Shown piece by piece: positions 25,707 to 34,064 of a DNA stretch of 64,000 bases. The DNA is from Haloarcula sp. CBA1127 (lineage in GTDB: Archaea; Halobacteriota; Halobacteria; Halobacteriales; Haloarculaceae), in the NCBI RefSeq assembly GCF_001485575.1, contig NZ_BCNB01000006.1, positions 2,232,001-2,296,000 of the forward strand, in the 5' to 3' direction. Position 1 is the first letter of the stretch. Every line of letters begins with the position of its first letter. The translations under genes were made by a program, and so were the position numbers. The notes under the pieces were generated by a model. That model was not told the origin of the DNA. It made no database searches and saw only the letters and a list, made by a program, of their open reading frames with translations.

Positions 25707-26132
25707 TCACCCCTCGACGATTTCGAAGCTCCGCTCGCCGAGTTCGTCCTCCTCGAAGACGAATACCCGGCCGTTCGTCACGTCGTAGTCCACCTCAACT
25801 GCCGTCCGCATCTGATTGTCCCGGACCGTGACGCCCGGGAACAGTTCGTCTTCCTCACCGTCGTCGAGAATGACCCGTCCGACGCCCGTTTCTTCGAGAA
25901 TGTCGTCGTGCGTCCGGAGGTCGTTGACGTACACGAGGATACCTGATGTCTCCGTTTTGTCGGTTATCAGGACGTGTGTGTCTTTCCCCGGGGCTGTCTG
26001 GATACGCTCTTCGACCGCCGTTGGGACGCCGTGATAGAACGCCTGGCGGCCGTCGAGGTACTCCACGACGACGCCGTCCTCGGTTAACTCGACCGAGACG
26101 GTGTCCGGTGCGATGTCCGACCGGTTGCTCAT
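25707..26132 (-). CDS. DUF5796-like haloarchaeal protein
   Basis: This 141-residue acidic protein (MSNRSDIAPDTVSVELTEDG at the start) is beta-rich with no membrane span or signal. The pattern GVVVEYLDGRQAFYHGVP and the C-terminal VFEEDELGERSFEIVEG fit a haloarchaeal conserved family (DUF5796 by recollection). It converges on the zinc-finger gene. I do not recognise a fold that gives a function. Confidence 0.65.
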   Translation of the reverse strand: MSNRSDIAPDTVSVELTEDGVVVEYLDGRQAFYHGVPTAVEERIQTAPGKDTHVLITDKTETSGILVYVNDLRTHDDILEETGVGRVILDDGEEDELFPGVTVRDNQMRTAVEVDYDVTNGRVFVFEEDELGERSFEIVEG

Positions 26133-26252
26133 ACCGGCCCTTCCGGCGGCGCGCTCAAAAGTGACGCGTTGTCGGTTTGGTCGGGTGGTCGTCCGGCAAT
26201 CACACAGACAGGGTGCGAAAGGGACTAGTGACTCGCCTGTCTCCGTCTCACC

Positions 26253-27797
26253 ATGACGAAGACCCTCGTCGTCGGACTCGACGGAGCGAGCTGGGAACTG
26301 CTCGACCCGTGGATCGAGGCCGGCGAGCTCCCGAATCTGGCCGCGCTGCGGGACACCGGCACCTGGGCGGGGACGCGGAGCTGTCTGCCGCCGGTGACGT
26401 TCCCGAACTGGAAGTGCTACTCCTCGGGCAAGGACCCCGGCGGGTTCGGCGTCTTCTGGTTCGAGAACGTCGACCTCGCCGCGGGCGAGATCAACGTGAT
26501 GAACGGCGGCGACTACGACACCGCCGAGCTGTGGGATTACCTCAACGACGAGGGGCAGTCGGCTGGCGTCGTCAATATGCCGACGATGTACCCCCCGCGG
26601 GACATTGACGGCCTCGTCGTCGCGGGCGGCCCGGACGCCGTCGAGGGGGAGTACCGCTCGATCAGTTCCGGCTACACTTCGCCGCCGGAACTGGCCGAAG
26701 AGCTAGAGTCCCGCTTCGATTACAGCGTCCACCCGGAGCCGCTGCTGTCCTCGAATGACGAACGCGGCGCTGAGGTCAAGGCCATTCTTGACCTGCTAGA
26801 GAAGCGCTTCGAGGTGGCGACGACACTCATGGACGAGCGGGACCTCGATTTCGTCCACGTCACGCTGTTCTATCTCAACGTCCTGCATCACTTCTTCTGG
26901 GACGACGACCCCAGTCTGCGCGCGTGGCAGCTCGTCGACGAGTGGGTCGGCCGGTTCGACGACCGCGAGGACCTGAACCTCGTGTTGATGTCCGACCACG
27001 GTTGTGACGCCACACAGACGGAATTTTACATCAACGAGTGGCTGGCCGAGAACGGCTATCAGGTCCGGGATACGAGCGTCGACGCGCTCCTCACGCGAAT
27101 CGGGCTCGACCGAGAGAACCTGCTCGCGGTCGCAAAGCGGGCTGGACTGGTCGATACACTTGCCCGCGTCGTCCCTGAGTCTATCCAGCAACTCGTCCCG
27201 CAGCGCGACGGCGTCAAACGGGACCGCAAGCTCGAAGCCATCGACCTGGAACAGACGAAGGTCGTTGCTAGCGGGCAGGGGCCGGTGTACATCAACCCCC
27301 GATTCGACGTGGAATCGGTCCGCGAGTCGCTGATGGCCGACCTCCGCGAGGTCGAAGACGAGCACGGGCCGCTGTTCACTGACGTGTACAGAGGCGAGGA
27401 CGTGTACAACGGCCCCTACGTCGACGCCGGTCCAGAGGTCGTTGTCGACCAGCGCCCAGGTGTCCACGTCAACGACGGCATCGGCGGCGGCACCATCCAG
27501 AGCGGCCCGGACCGCTGGGCGGCCGAGAACACACCCTACGGCATCTTCGCCGCCAGCGGGCCGGATTTCGAGCCACAGGGCGAACTCGACCGTATCAGCA
27601 TTCTCGATATCGCGCCGACGGTGCTGGCTGCCCACGGCTGCGCTGTCCCGACTGATATGCGTGGCAAGGTGCTCCCGGTATTCCCCGACGACCCTGATGT
27701 CGGCGAGCGTGCCCCACTCAGTATCGAGGACGCCCTCGGAAGCGACGACGGCGACGCCGTCGAAGACCGGCTGAAACAACTGGGATACATGGAGTAG
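26253..27797 (+). CDS. Alkaline phosphatase superfamily phosphodiesterase/phosphatase
   Basis: The 514-residue protein starts MTKTLVVGLDGASWELLDPW and has the family's metal ligands and nucleophile: Asp10 in GLDGA, Thr49 in PPVTFPNW as the likely nucleophile, and LVLMSDHGCD with Asp248/His249. These fit type I phosphodiesterases or nucleotide pyrophosphatase-like enzymes of the AlkP superfamily. No signal peptide is visible, so it is probably cytoplasmic. The C-terminal third (APTVLAAHGCAVPTDMRGKVL) is like family members with the sulfatase-type final helix. The substrate is not evident. Confidence 0.85.
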   Translation: MTKTLVVGLDGASWELLDPWIEAGELPNLAALRDTGTWAGTRSCLPPVTFPNWKCYSSGKDPGGFGVFWFENVDLAAGEINVMNGGDYDTAELWDYLNDEGQSAGVVNMPTMYPPRDIDGLVVAGGPDAVEGEYRSISSGYTSPPELAEELESRFDYSVHPEPLLSSNDERGAEVKAILDLLEKRFEVATTLMDERDLDFVHVTLFYLNVLHHFFWDDDPSLRAWQLVDEWVGRFDDREDLNLVLMSDHGCDATQTEFYINEWLAENGYQVRDTSVDALLTRIGLDRENLLAVAKRAGLVDTLARVVPESIQQLVPQRDGVKRDRKLEAIDLEQTKVVASGQGPVYINPRFDVESVRESLMADLREVEDEHGPLFTDVYRGEDVYNGPYVDAGPEVVVDQRPGVHVNDGIGGGTIQSGPDRWAAENTPYGIFAASGPDFEPQGELDRISILDIAPTVLAAHGCAVPTDMRGKVLPVFPDDPDVGERAPLSIEDALGSDDGDAVEDRLKQLGYME

Positions 27798-27873
27798 TTC
27801 CGTCTGTGAGTACGACCGGCGTTCAAATGAGTGAACCCAATGGGATAAGTAGCCGCTCCCGATACACACCGGT

Positions 27874-28404
27874 ATGGTTAGCATCGATCTGAACAACAGC
27901 CAGCGAACGATGCTTACGACGCTGGTAAACAGGTATCAACAGACCGGTGAGGCAGTTACCGGCGAGACAATCGCGGAGGAAATCGACCGGAACCCCGGAA
28001 CGGTACGGAACCAGATGCAGAGTCTGACCTCGCTGGGACTTGTCGAAGGTATTCCCGGCCCAACGGGTGGGTACAAGCCGACATCCGAGGCATTCGACGC
28101 AATCGACCGCCAGCAGATAGACGAGGCAGAGAGCGTCGTCGTCGCCCACGACTACGATCGGGTCGACGTCACCGTCGAGGAAATCAACTTCACGAACGTT
28201 CACGACCCGGAAAAGTGCCGCGCCCGGTTCCACCTCCAGAGTTCGGTGCAGGATTTCAGCGAGGGACAGGCCGTCATTCTCGGCCCGACGCCGATCTCGA
28301 AGCTCGTCGTCGCCGGGACGGTTGTCGCTGTCGACGAATCGAACAGCGAAATCCTCCTCGATGTCGCGAAAATAGAAGGCCCTGTAGAAGAACCGGACAA
28401 ATAG
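27874..28404 (+). CDS. Winged-helix regulator with C-terminal sensor-like domain
   Basis: The 176-residue protein has an N-terminal HTH (SQRTMLTTLVNRYQQTGEAV and GETIAEEIDRNPGTVRNQMQ, about residues 8-55) with a wing (GPTGGYKPTSEAFDAI). The C-terminal half (about 90-170) is beta-rich with VILGPTPISKLVVAGTVVAV. This resembles one-component metabolite-sensing regulators; the N-terminal part is HrcA- or Rrf2-like in its VRN spacing. It lies between the phosphodiesterase gene and the metalloprotease gene on the other strand. The ligand is unknown. Confidence 0.68.
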   Translation: MVSIDLNNSQRTMLTTLVNRYQQTGEAVTGETIAEEIDRNPGTVRNQMQSLTSLGLVEGIPGPTGGYKPTSEAFDAIDRQQIDEAESVVVAHDYDRVDVTVEEINFTNVHDPEKCRARFHLQSSVQDFSEGQAVILGPTPISKLVVAGTVVAVDESNSEILLDVAKIEGPVEEPDK

Positions 28405-28440
28405 CCGTTCCGTGCGACCACGCAGCGTGCTGTAGCGCTT

Positions 28441-29391
28441 TCAGGGATCGACGCGGTCGATCCACAGCGTCGGCGTCTCTATCTCGTCTTCGGTGGGGAG
28501 GGTGTCCGGAGAGTCCCAGACGCGTCCGGCCGCAGCGACGCCGCGGGCGTCGGCGACCGTGTCGAAGAACGCCTTCCCGCGTTCGTACTGCTGGCGTTTC
28601 ATTCCGAGGCCGAGCAGTCGGCGCATGAGCGACGCGATGGGGCCACGCCCCTGTCGGCGCTCGTCGACTTTCCGCCGCAGGTCGTCGTACTCGTCGTCGA
28701 AGGCGCGGTCCATCAGCAGTTCCGCGTACCCTTCGACGGCGGTCATCGTCGTATCGAGTTCGCCAAGCGTTGCGCGGTCGATGTTGCCGTCGGTGAGGTT
28801 GTCGATGGCGTCCTCCATCGCCGTTTCGAGGTGGTCAGACAGCCACGGGGCCGCGCCGAACTCCGCTGCGTGCGTGACCTCGTGGAACGCGATCCAGCGG
28901 CGGAAGCGGTCCCGCTCGACGTTCAACTGGCTGGCGACCCGGTTGATGTTGGGGCGCACGAAGTACAGCGCGTGGGCGTCGTTGTCCGCGAGCAAGACGG
29001 GGTCGTACTGGCCCAAGACGTTGTTTCCAAGAAACGACAGTGCAACGGCCATCGACCCGGTGTTCACGACACGGGCGATGCCGGGCATATACTCGGCCTG
29101 CTGTTCTATCGGCTCCATTACACGGCTGAACGTGGCGACGTTGGCGTCGATCCAGTGGTGGCGGTTCTGGATCTCGACGGTTTCGGGCAGGTCAAAGGCG
29201 AGTTCGCCGACCTCTCGGACGCGGTCCCGTGCGTCCCGAACGTCGGTCGCGTAGCCGTCGCGTTCGGGCGTCTCAACGGTGAGGTCACCCGTGTCCGTGG
29301 CGCCCTTCGCGGCGTCGGCGACAGCACTCCAGTCGATGGGGCCGTCGCCGGTCGCGCCGGCGACAGCCTGAACGCTGTGGTATAGTCCCAT
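28441..29391 (-). CDS. Zinc-dependent metalloprotease-like protein (DUF2342)
   Basis: The 316-residue protein has the zinc motif HEVTHAAEF (His170, His174) and matches the archaeal/actinobacterial DUF2342 group, often listed as F420-associated or zinc-dependent metalloproteases. It begins MGLYHSVQAVAGATGDGP and has no signal peptide. The upstream frame is open to about 30285, but that extension is Ser/Arg-rich and not conserved, so ATG 29391 is used. The C-terminal third is polar and basic. Actual protease activity is unproven. Confidence 0.8.
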   Translation of the reverse strand: MGLYHSVQAVAGATGDGPIDWSAVADAAKGATDTGDLTVETPERDGYATDVRDARDRVREVGELAFDLPETVEIQNRHHWIDANVATFSRVMEPIEQQAEYMPGIARVVNTGSMAVALSFLGNNVLGQYDPVLLADNDAHALYFVRPNINRVASQLNVERDRFRRWIAFHEVTHAAEFGAAPWLSDHLETAMEDAIDNLTDGNIDRATLGELDTTMTAVEGYAELLMDRAFDDEYDDLRRKVDERRQGRGPIASLMRRLLGLGMKRQQYERGKAFFDTVADARGVAAAGRVWDSPDTLPTEDEIETPTLWIDRVDP

Positions 29392-29485
29392 ACGTCTGAA
29401 ATGAGACGGGAGAAAATAGGCCTTCTCCCTGTGAAAACGACCCCCGGCGTTCGCTTCGGGAGCCACTGTGGCGCGGGACGTGGCC

Positions 29486-29770
29486 CTACAGGACTTCGTC
29501 GCTGTCGTCATCAGCGGTAGACCCGCCGAAGTACAGGCGCAGAACGAGCGCGACGACTGCGACGACGCCGAGTACCGCGAGCGCAAGGCGACCGACGCTG
29601 GGGCCACTGCCGCCTTCTGTGTCCGTTTCGTCGCTCGCTTTGTCCGTCTGGGACCGCGACCACCGTGATTTGTGCTCCGATTCGTCGTCATCATCGGCAG
29701 CGCTGAACGGGGCGTTCGCAGTGAACTCGGCGCCGTCGAGATGCAGTTCGAGGAGGGTGAATTCTGCCAT
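29486..29770 (-). CDS. Small membrane-anchored acidic protein
   Basis: The 94-residue protein (MAEFTLLELHLDGAEFTANA at the start) has an acidic Asp/Glu/Ser linker (about 25-60) and one C-terminal span (LALAVLGVVAVVALVLRLYF, about 62-81) ending in an acidic tail. It looks tail-anchored, with the N-terminal part likely on the cytoplasmic side. It lies 94 bases upstream of the metalloprotease gene and divergent from the M42 peptidase. Function is unknown. Confidence 0.6.
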   Translation of the reverse strand: MAEFTLLELHLDGAEFTANAPFSAADDDDESEHKSRWSRSQTDKASDETDTEGGSGPSVGRLALAVLGVVAVVALVLRLYFGGSTADDDSDEVL

Positions 29771-29883
29771 ACTGACAGTTCGACGCCACGACTCTTAGCC
29801 GTGGCGGTACCGGGACCACGCCGAGATGTCCCAGACCGTATGCCGTCCGTTGTTTTCATGACAACGGGGCAATTATCTCGTGT

Positions 29884-30942
29884 ATGGACACACGACGACG
29901 AGAGTTCCTTGAATCGCTGCTGACAACGCCCGGCCCGTCTGGATACGAGGCCGACAGCCAGCGGGTGTGGCTCGACTACGTCAGCGAGTTCGCCGACGAG
30001 GTCCGAACGGACGACTACGGGAACGCTGTTGCGAAGGTTGAGGGCGGCGACACAACCGTTGCGCTCGCAGGCCACGGCGACGAAATTGGGTTCATCGTTC
30101 GGGACTTCACGGACGATGGCTTCGTCAAACTGGGCCGCATCGGCGGCTCTGACAAGACCGTCTCGCGCGGGCAACACGTCACTATTCACACGGCTGACGG
30201 TCCTGTCTCGGGTGTCGTGGGACAGACCGCAATTCACCTCCGAGATTCGGACGACGACTCGGTGCCGGAGATCGCTGAACAGCACGTCGACATCGGGGCC
30301 GAGGACGGCGACGAGGTAGAATCGCTCGTCGACCGCGGCGACCCGGTGACGTTCGTCCAGACGCTGAGTGAACTGGAGAACGGCCGCCTCGCTGCACGGG
30401 CGATGGACAACCGTATCGGCATCTGGGCGGCCGCAGAGGGCCTCCGCCGCGCGGCAGAGTCAGATGCGGACGCAACGGTGTACGCTGTTTCGACGGTGCA
30501 GGAAGAAGTCGGTGTACAGGGTGCGAAGATGGTTGGATTCGACCTCGCGCCCGATGTCGCCATCGCAGCGGACGTGACACACGCAACGGACGCACCGGGC
30601 TCGCCGGGCAAAGCCGCGACGGGTGTGGAACTCGGCGAGGGACCGGTCGTTGCTCGCGGGAGCGCGAACCACCCGGTCGCCGTCGACGCCCTTCGAGAAA
30701 CGAGTGACGCCGAGGACATCGACATCCAGTTGCAGGCGACCGGTATCCGGACCGGGACCGACGCGGACGCCTTCTACACTTCCCGCGGTGGGATTCCATC
30801 GGTCAACGTCGGCCTGCCGAACCGCTACATGCACACGCCGGTCGAAGTCATCGACCCGGACGACCTCGACGCGCTCGCGGACCTGCTCGCTGGCTTCGCC
30901 GTCCGAGCGGCCGAGCAAGCGCCCTTTAGCGTCGACGTGTAG
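29884..30942 (+). CDS. M42 family metallopeptidase (deblocking aminopeptidase type)
   Basis: The 352-residue enzyme has the M42 pattern: LLTTPGPSGYEADSQ at the start, His in VALAGHGDEIGF near 62, Asp in AARAMDNRIGIW near 175, catalytic Glu pair in VSTVQEEVGVQGA near 205, Asp in ADVTHATD, and His in YMHTPVEVI near 315. M42 peptidases are dodecameric co-catalytic zinc or cobalt aminopeptidases that finish peptide breakdown after the proteasome. It is monocistronic with its own promoter region, divergent from the 94-residue protein. Confidence 0.9.
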   Translation: MDTRRREFLESLLTTPGPSGYEADSQRVWLDYVSEFADEVRTDDYGNAVAKVEGGDTTVALAGHGDEIGFIVRDFTDDGFVKLGRIGGSDKTVSRGQHVTIHTADGPVSGVVGQTAIHLRDSDDDSVPEIAEQHVDIGAEDGDEVESLVDRGDPVTFVQTLSELENGRLAARAMDNRIGIWAAAEGLRRAAESDADATVYAVSTVQEEVGVQGAKMVGFDLAPDVAIAADVTHATDAPGSPGKAATGVELGEGPVVARGSANHPVAVDALRETSDAEDIDIQLQATGIRTGTDADAFYTSRGGIPSVNVGLPNRYMHTPVEVIDPDDLDALADLLAGFAVRAAEQAPFSVDV

Positions 30943-31013
30943 GATAGTTGAACGCTCTCGCGCGCCATCAGACAAACGGTACGTTTAAGCGGCCATCACT
31001 ATCCAAACCGTAC

Positions 31014-31196
31014 ATGAGTGGACGACCGCTAGATGTACTCGAAGCGTCCCTCGGTGAGACAGTCACCGTACAGCTGAAGGGTGGCGAACTGTTCGAGGGG
31101 GAACTCACCGGCTACGACCAACACATGAACCTCGTCGTCGAGGATGAAGACACAACGATTATACGCGGCGATAACGTCGTCTCAATTACTCCATGA
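31014..31196 (+). CDS. Lsm/Sm-like archaeal RNA-binding protein
   Basis: The 60-residue protein has Sm1 ([20 protein letters not shown], with HMNLVVED) and Sm2 ([10 protein letters not shown]), so it should form a hexa- or heptameric ring that binds U-rich RNA. It is shorter than bacterial Hfq but typical for archaeal Lsm. It starts the lsm-rpl37e-purF cluster: its TGA stop overlaps the L37e ATG by four bases (ATGA). A TATA-like element around 30983-30990 (GTTTAAG) lies upstream. It links RNA metabolism and ribosome genes. Confidence 0.92.
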
Positions 31197-31366
31197 CTGG
31201 CGCAGGAACTCCGAGTCAGGGCAAGAAAAACACCACGACGCACACGAAGTGCCGACGGTGTGGTGAAAAGTCGTATCACACGAAAAAGAAGGTCTGCTCG
31301 TCGTGCGGTTTCGGCAAGTCGGCCAAGCGGCGTGACTACGAGTGGCAGTCGAAAGCGGGCGAATAA
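31193..31366 (+). CDS. rpl37e: Ribosomal protein L37e
   Basis: The 57-residue basic protein ([20 protein letters not shown] at the start) has the CXXC pair of the L37e zinc ribbon: CRRCG and CSSCG. It ends [15 protein letters not shown]37e is part of the large ribosomal subunit in archaea and eukaryotes. It overlaps the lsm stop by four bases and precedes purF by 14 bases; this lsm-L37e arrangement is conserved in many archaea. Confidence 0.96.
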
Positions 31367-31380
31367 CTCACTCAACACAA

Positions 31381-32823
31381 ATGCACGAGAAGTGCGGCGT
31401 TGTTGGCATCTCTTTGGAGGACCGTGACGCCGCCCGACCGCTTTACTACTCCTTGTACGCGCTCCAGCATCGCGGCCAGGAATCGGCCGGTATCGTCACC
31501 CACGACGGGTTCCAGCAGTACAGCCATGTCGAAATGGGACTCGTCGGTGACGCATTCGACCCCGGCGATCTGGAGGCGCTCAACGGCTCCAACGGTATCG
31601 GTCACGTCCGATACCCGACGGCCGGGAGTGTCAACGCCTGCTGTGCCCAGCCGTTCTCCGTCTCGTTCAAGTCGGGGTCGCTGGGCCTGTCCCACAACGG
31701 GAACCTCGTCAACGCTGACGAGATCGGCGACGAACTGGCTGACCTCGGCCACGCCTTTACGTCCGATGGCGACACCGAGGTCATCGCCCACGACCTCGCG
31801 CGTAATCTCCTCGAGGAGGATCTGGTTCGGGCTGTCAAACGGACGATGAATCGCATCCACGGGTCGTACTCGCTGACTATCATGCACGACGAGACGGTCC
31901 TCGGCGTGCGCGACCCGCAGGGGAACCGACCGCTGTGTATCGGCGAACTCGAGGACGGCTACGTCCTCGCCTCCGAATCAGCAGCCATCGACACCCTTGA
32001 CGGCGAACTGATCCGTGATGTCAAGCCCGGCGAACTCGTCGTCCTGCACGCCGACGGAACGGGCTACGACACCTATCAGCTTGTCGAGCCAGAGAACACG
32101 GCCCATTGCTTCTTCGAACACGTCTACTTCGCGCGACCGGACTCGACCATTGACGAGAACCTCGTCTACGAGGTCCGGCGCGAACTCGGTCGGAAACTCT
32201 GGGAGGAGTCCGGCGTCGAGTCGGACGTGGTGTTGCCGGTGCCCGACTCCGGGCGTGCGTTCGCCTCCGGATACGCTGAGGCCGCACAGGACGACGGCTC
32301 GAACATCGAGTTCGCCGAGGGGCTGATGAAAAACCGGTACGTCGGTCGCACCTTCATCATGCCGACGCAGGACGAACGCGAGCGGGCTGTCCGACTGAAG
32401 CTCAACCCCATCAAGTCCACAATCGAGGGCAAAAGCGTCACCATCATCGACGACTCTATTGTCCGCGGGACGACCTCGACGCAACTGATCAAGCTGCTGA
32501 AAGACGCCGGGGCCGAGGAGGTCCACGTCCGCATCGGCGCGCCGCCCATCGTCGCGCCCTGTTACATGGGCATCGACATGGCCTCCCGCGATGAACTCAT
32601 CGCCGGGAACCAGTCTGTCGACGAAATCCGCGACGAAATCGAGGCGGACTCGCTGTCGTATCTCTCTATCGACGCCATCGCGGAAACGCTGGACAAGAGC
32701 CGGACTGACCTCTGTCTCGGCTGTGTCACCGGCGAATACCCCTACGATATTGAGGGCGAGGCGACGGATCGGGACGTTGCCCGCCCGGATATCGGGACGC
32801 AGTCGAGCCCGGCTGACGACTAG
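31381..32823 (+). CDS. purF: Amidophosphoribosyltransferase PurF
   Basis: The 480-residue enzyme makes phosphoribosylamine from PRPP and glutamine, the first step of purine synthesis. It starts MHEKCGVVGISLEDRD; Cys5 is the nucleophile after removal of the short leader MHEK. The glutaminase domain has LYALQHRGQESAG, RYPTAGSVN and SHNGNLVN. The C-terminal phosphoribosyltransferase has VTIIDDSIVRGTTSTQLIKL (PRPP loop) and the terminal Cys cluster CLGCVTGEYP. It lies 14 bases after L37e, so a ribosome gene and purine synthesis share the transcript. Confidence 0.95.
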   Translation: MHEKCGVVGISLEDRDAARPLYYSLYALQHRGQESAGIVTHDGFQQYSHVEMGLVGDAFDPGDLEALNGSNGIGHVRYPTAGSVNACCAQPFSVSFKSGSLGLSHNGNLVNADEIGDELADLGHAFTSDGDTEVIAHDLARNLLEEDLVRAVKRTMNRIHGSYSLTIMHDETVLGVRDPQGNRPLCIGELEDGYVLASESAAIDTLDGELIRDVKPGELVVLHADGTGYDTYQLVEPENTAHCFFEHVYFARPDSTIDENLVYEVRRELGRKLWEESGVESDVVLPVPDSGRAFASGYAEAAQDDGSNIEFAEGLMKNRYVGRTFIMPTQDERERAVRLKLNPIKSTIEGKSVTIIDDSIVRGTTSTQLIKLLKDAGAEEVHVRIGAPPIVAPCYMGIDMASRDELIAGNQSVDEIRDEIEADSLSYLSIDAIAETLDKSRTDLCLGCVTGEYPYDIEGEATDRDVARPDIGTQSSPADD

Positions 32824-32879
32824 CGTCGTCGGTGCTGCACAGCACTACATTTTTGCCCAGTCCGAGCGAGGCGTCGCCC

Positions 32880-33440
32880 ATGCCAGGGCCGTCCTTTCTC
32901 GCGACCGACCGAACCGCCCTCCGGTCCCCGGAACGAGACGACCTCGACTGGATACAACACGTCTTTCACGACGAACAGGTCTGGGGGCTGGGGACATACG
33001 CCCGCCCGCCGACCGGCGACCAGATGGAGACCTACTACGAAGAGACCCTTTCTGACGAGGACTCGGTCCATCTACTGGTCTGTATCGATCCGACTGGGAG
33101 TCCCGGCCCAGTTGAGGACCGGACTGAGCCGGTCGGACTCGTCGCCATGACGGACCACGACACGGAGCGCGGCACAGCCGAACTGGCGTACTGGCTTGAC
33201 CCGGACGCCTGGGGTCAGGGGTACGCCACTGAGGCGGCGGGCAGGCTGGTCCAGTATGGCTTCGACCAGCGGGCGCTCCGGAAATGGTCGGCAAAGATTG
33301 TGGGCGGAAACGACCGCTCCGTCGCGGTGATCGAACGACTGGGATTCACGAAAGAGGGCACGCACCGAGCGGAGTGGTATCTCGACGGCGCGTGGCGCGA
33401 TATGTTGTGGTTCGGCCTGCTTCGAACAGAGCGCGACTAG
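32880..33440 (+). CDS. GNAT family N-acetyltransferase (RimJ/RimL type)
   Basis: The 186-residue protein has the GNAT acetyl-CoA fold: N-terminal TDRTALRSPERDDLDWIQ, then VGLVAMTDHDTERGTAELAY and the P-loop-like WLDPDAWGQGYATEAAGRLV, followed by FTKEGTHRAEWYLDGAWRDM. This layout resembles RimJ/RimL-type enzymes that acetylate protein N-termini or other amines. The substrate is not readable. ATG 32880 is used because it precedes the conserved strand. It lies 56 bases after purF and converges on the DUF420 gene. Confidence 0.82.
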   Translation: MPGPSFLATDRTALRSPERDDLDWIQHVFHDEQVWGLGTYARPPTGDQMETYYEETLSDEDSVHLLVCIDPTGSPGPVEDRTEPVGLVAMTDHDTERGTAELAYWLDPDAWGQGYATEAAGRLVQYGFDQRALRKWSAKIVGGNDRSVAVIERLGFTKEGTHRAEWYLDGAWRDMLWFGLLRTERD

Positions 33441-33443
33441 GCC

Positions 33444-34004
33444 TTACCACACCAGATACAGCATCGCGTACACGACGATTCCCATCGAGAAGGAGATCAG
33501 CCACAGGCTTGCGGCCAGCTTTCCGGCTCGCGGGTGGTTTGTCGATGGCAGTTCCGAGACGGGGTATGTGTAAGCCAGAAGCAGGACGTAGTACACCGCC
33601 GGGATGGCGATGATGGCGAGCAAGATGTGGACGGCGAGAAACGGCAGGTAGAAGTAGGTCTCGACGACTGACGGGCCGGTGAAGTCCGTCGGCCCGACGA
33701 GCGTTATCCGGTAGAGGTACAGCACGAGAAACAGGGCGAACAGGCCAAACGAGGAGAGCATCAGTTTCCGGTGTCGAGCGATGTTTCCGCGGCGGATGGC
33801 CCGGACACCGCCGATGATTGTTCCGATAGCGAGGGCGCTGACTACGGCGTTGGCGTGGGGAATTGCCCCGAGAACGCTCGCGGGCGCAGCGGGGAGGGCC
33901 GACTGGGGAATCGCCCCGAGAACGGCCCCGAACACGAGCGCAAGCGACACGACCGTCAACAGGCCAGTGAGTGCTGGCACGCGATACCGAGCCTGAAGAT
34001 CCAT
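33444..34004 (-). CDS. DUF420 family membrane protein
   Basis: The 186-residue protein is almost entirely hydrophobic, with about five spans. Motifs GNIARHRKLMLSSFGLFALFL and YFYLPFLAVHILLAIIAIPA fit the DUF420 family, which neighbours haem or cytochrome assembly genes in many prokaryotes. Conserved His residues (RHRKLM, LAVHILLA) could bind haem or copper, but that is inference. It is convergent with the acetyltransferase and upstream of nothing obvious on its strand. Confidence 0.8.
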   Translation of the reverse strand: MDLQARYRVPALTGLLTVVSLALVFGAVLGAIPQSALPAAPASVLGAIPHANAVVSALAIGTIIGGVRAIRRGNIARHRKLMLSSFGLFALFLVLYLYRITLVGPTDFTGPSVVETYFYLPFLAVHILLAIIAIPAVYYVLLLAYTYPVSELPSTNHPRAGKLAASLWLISFSMGIVVYAMLYLVW

Positions 34005-34064
34005 ATCACAACTCCGGACTGAATCCAGAATACGGTTTCGAGTCGCGTACGGCGAGGCGGGGTC

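Noticed and set aside
29392..30285. Long N-terminal extension of the DUF2342 metalloprotease
   Set aside because: It crosses two real genes and lacks conserved sequence; ATG 29391 is the family-consistent start.
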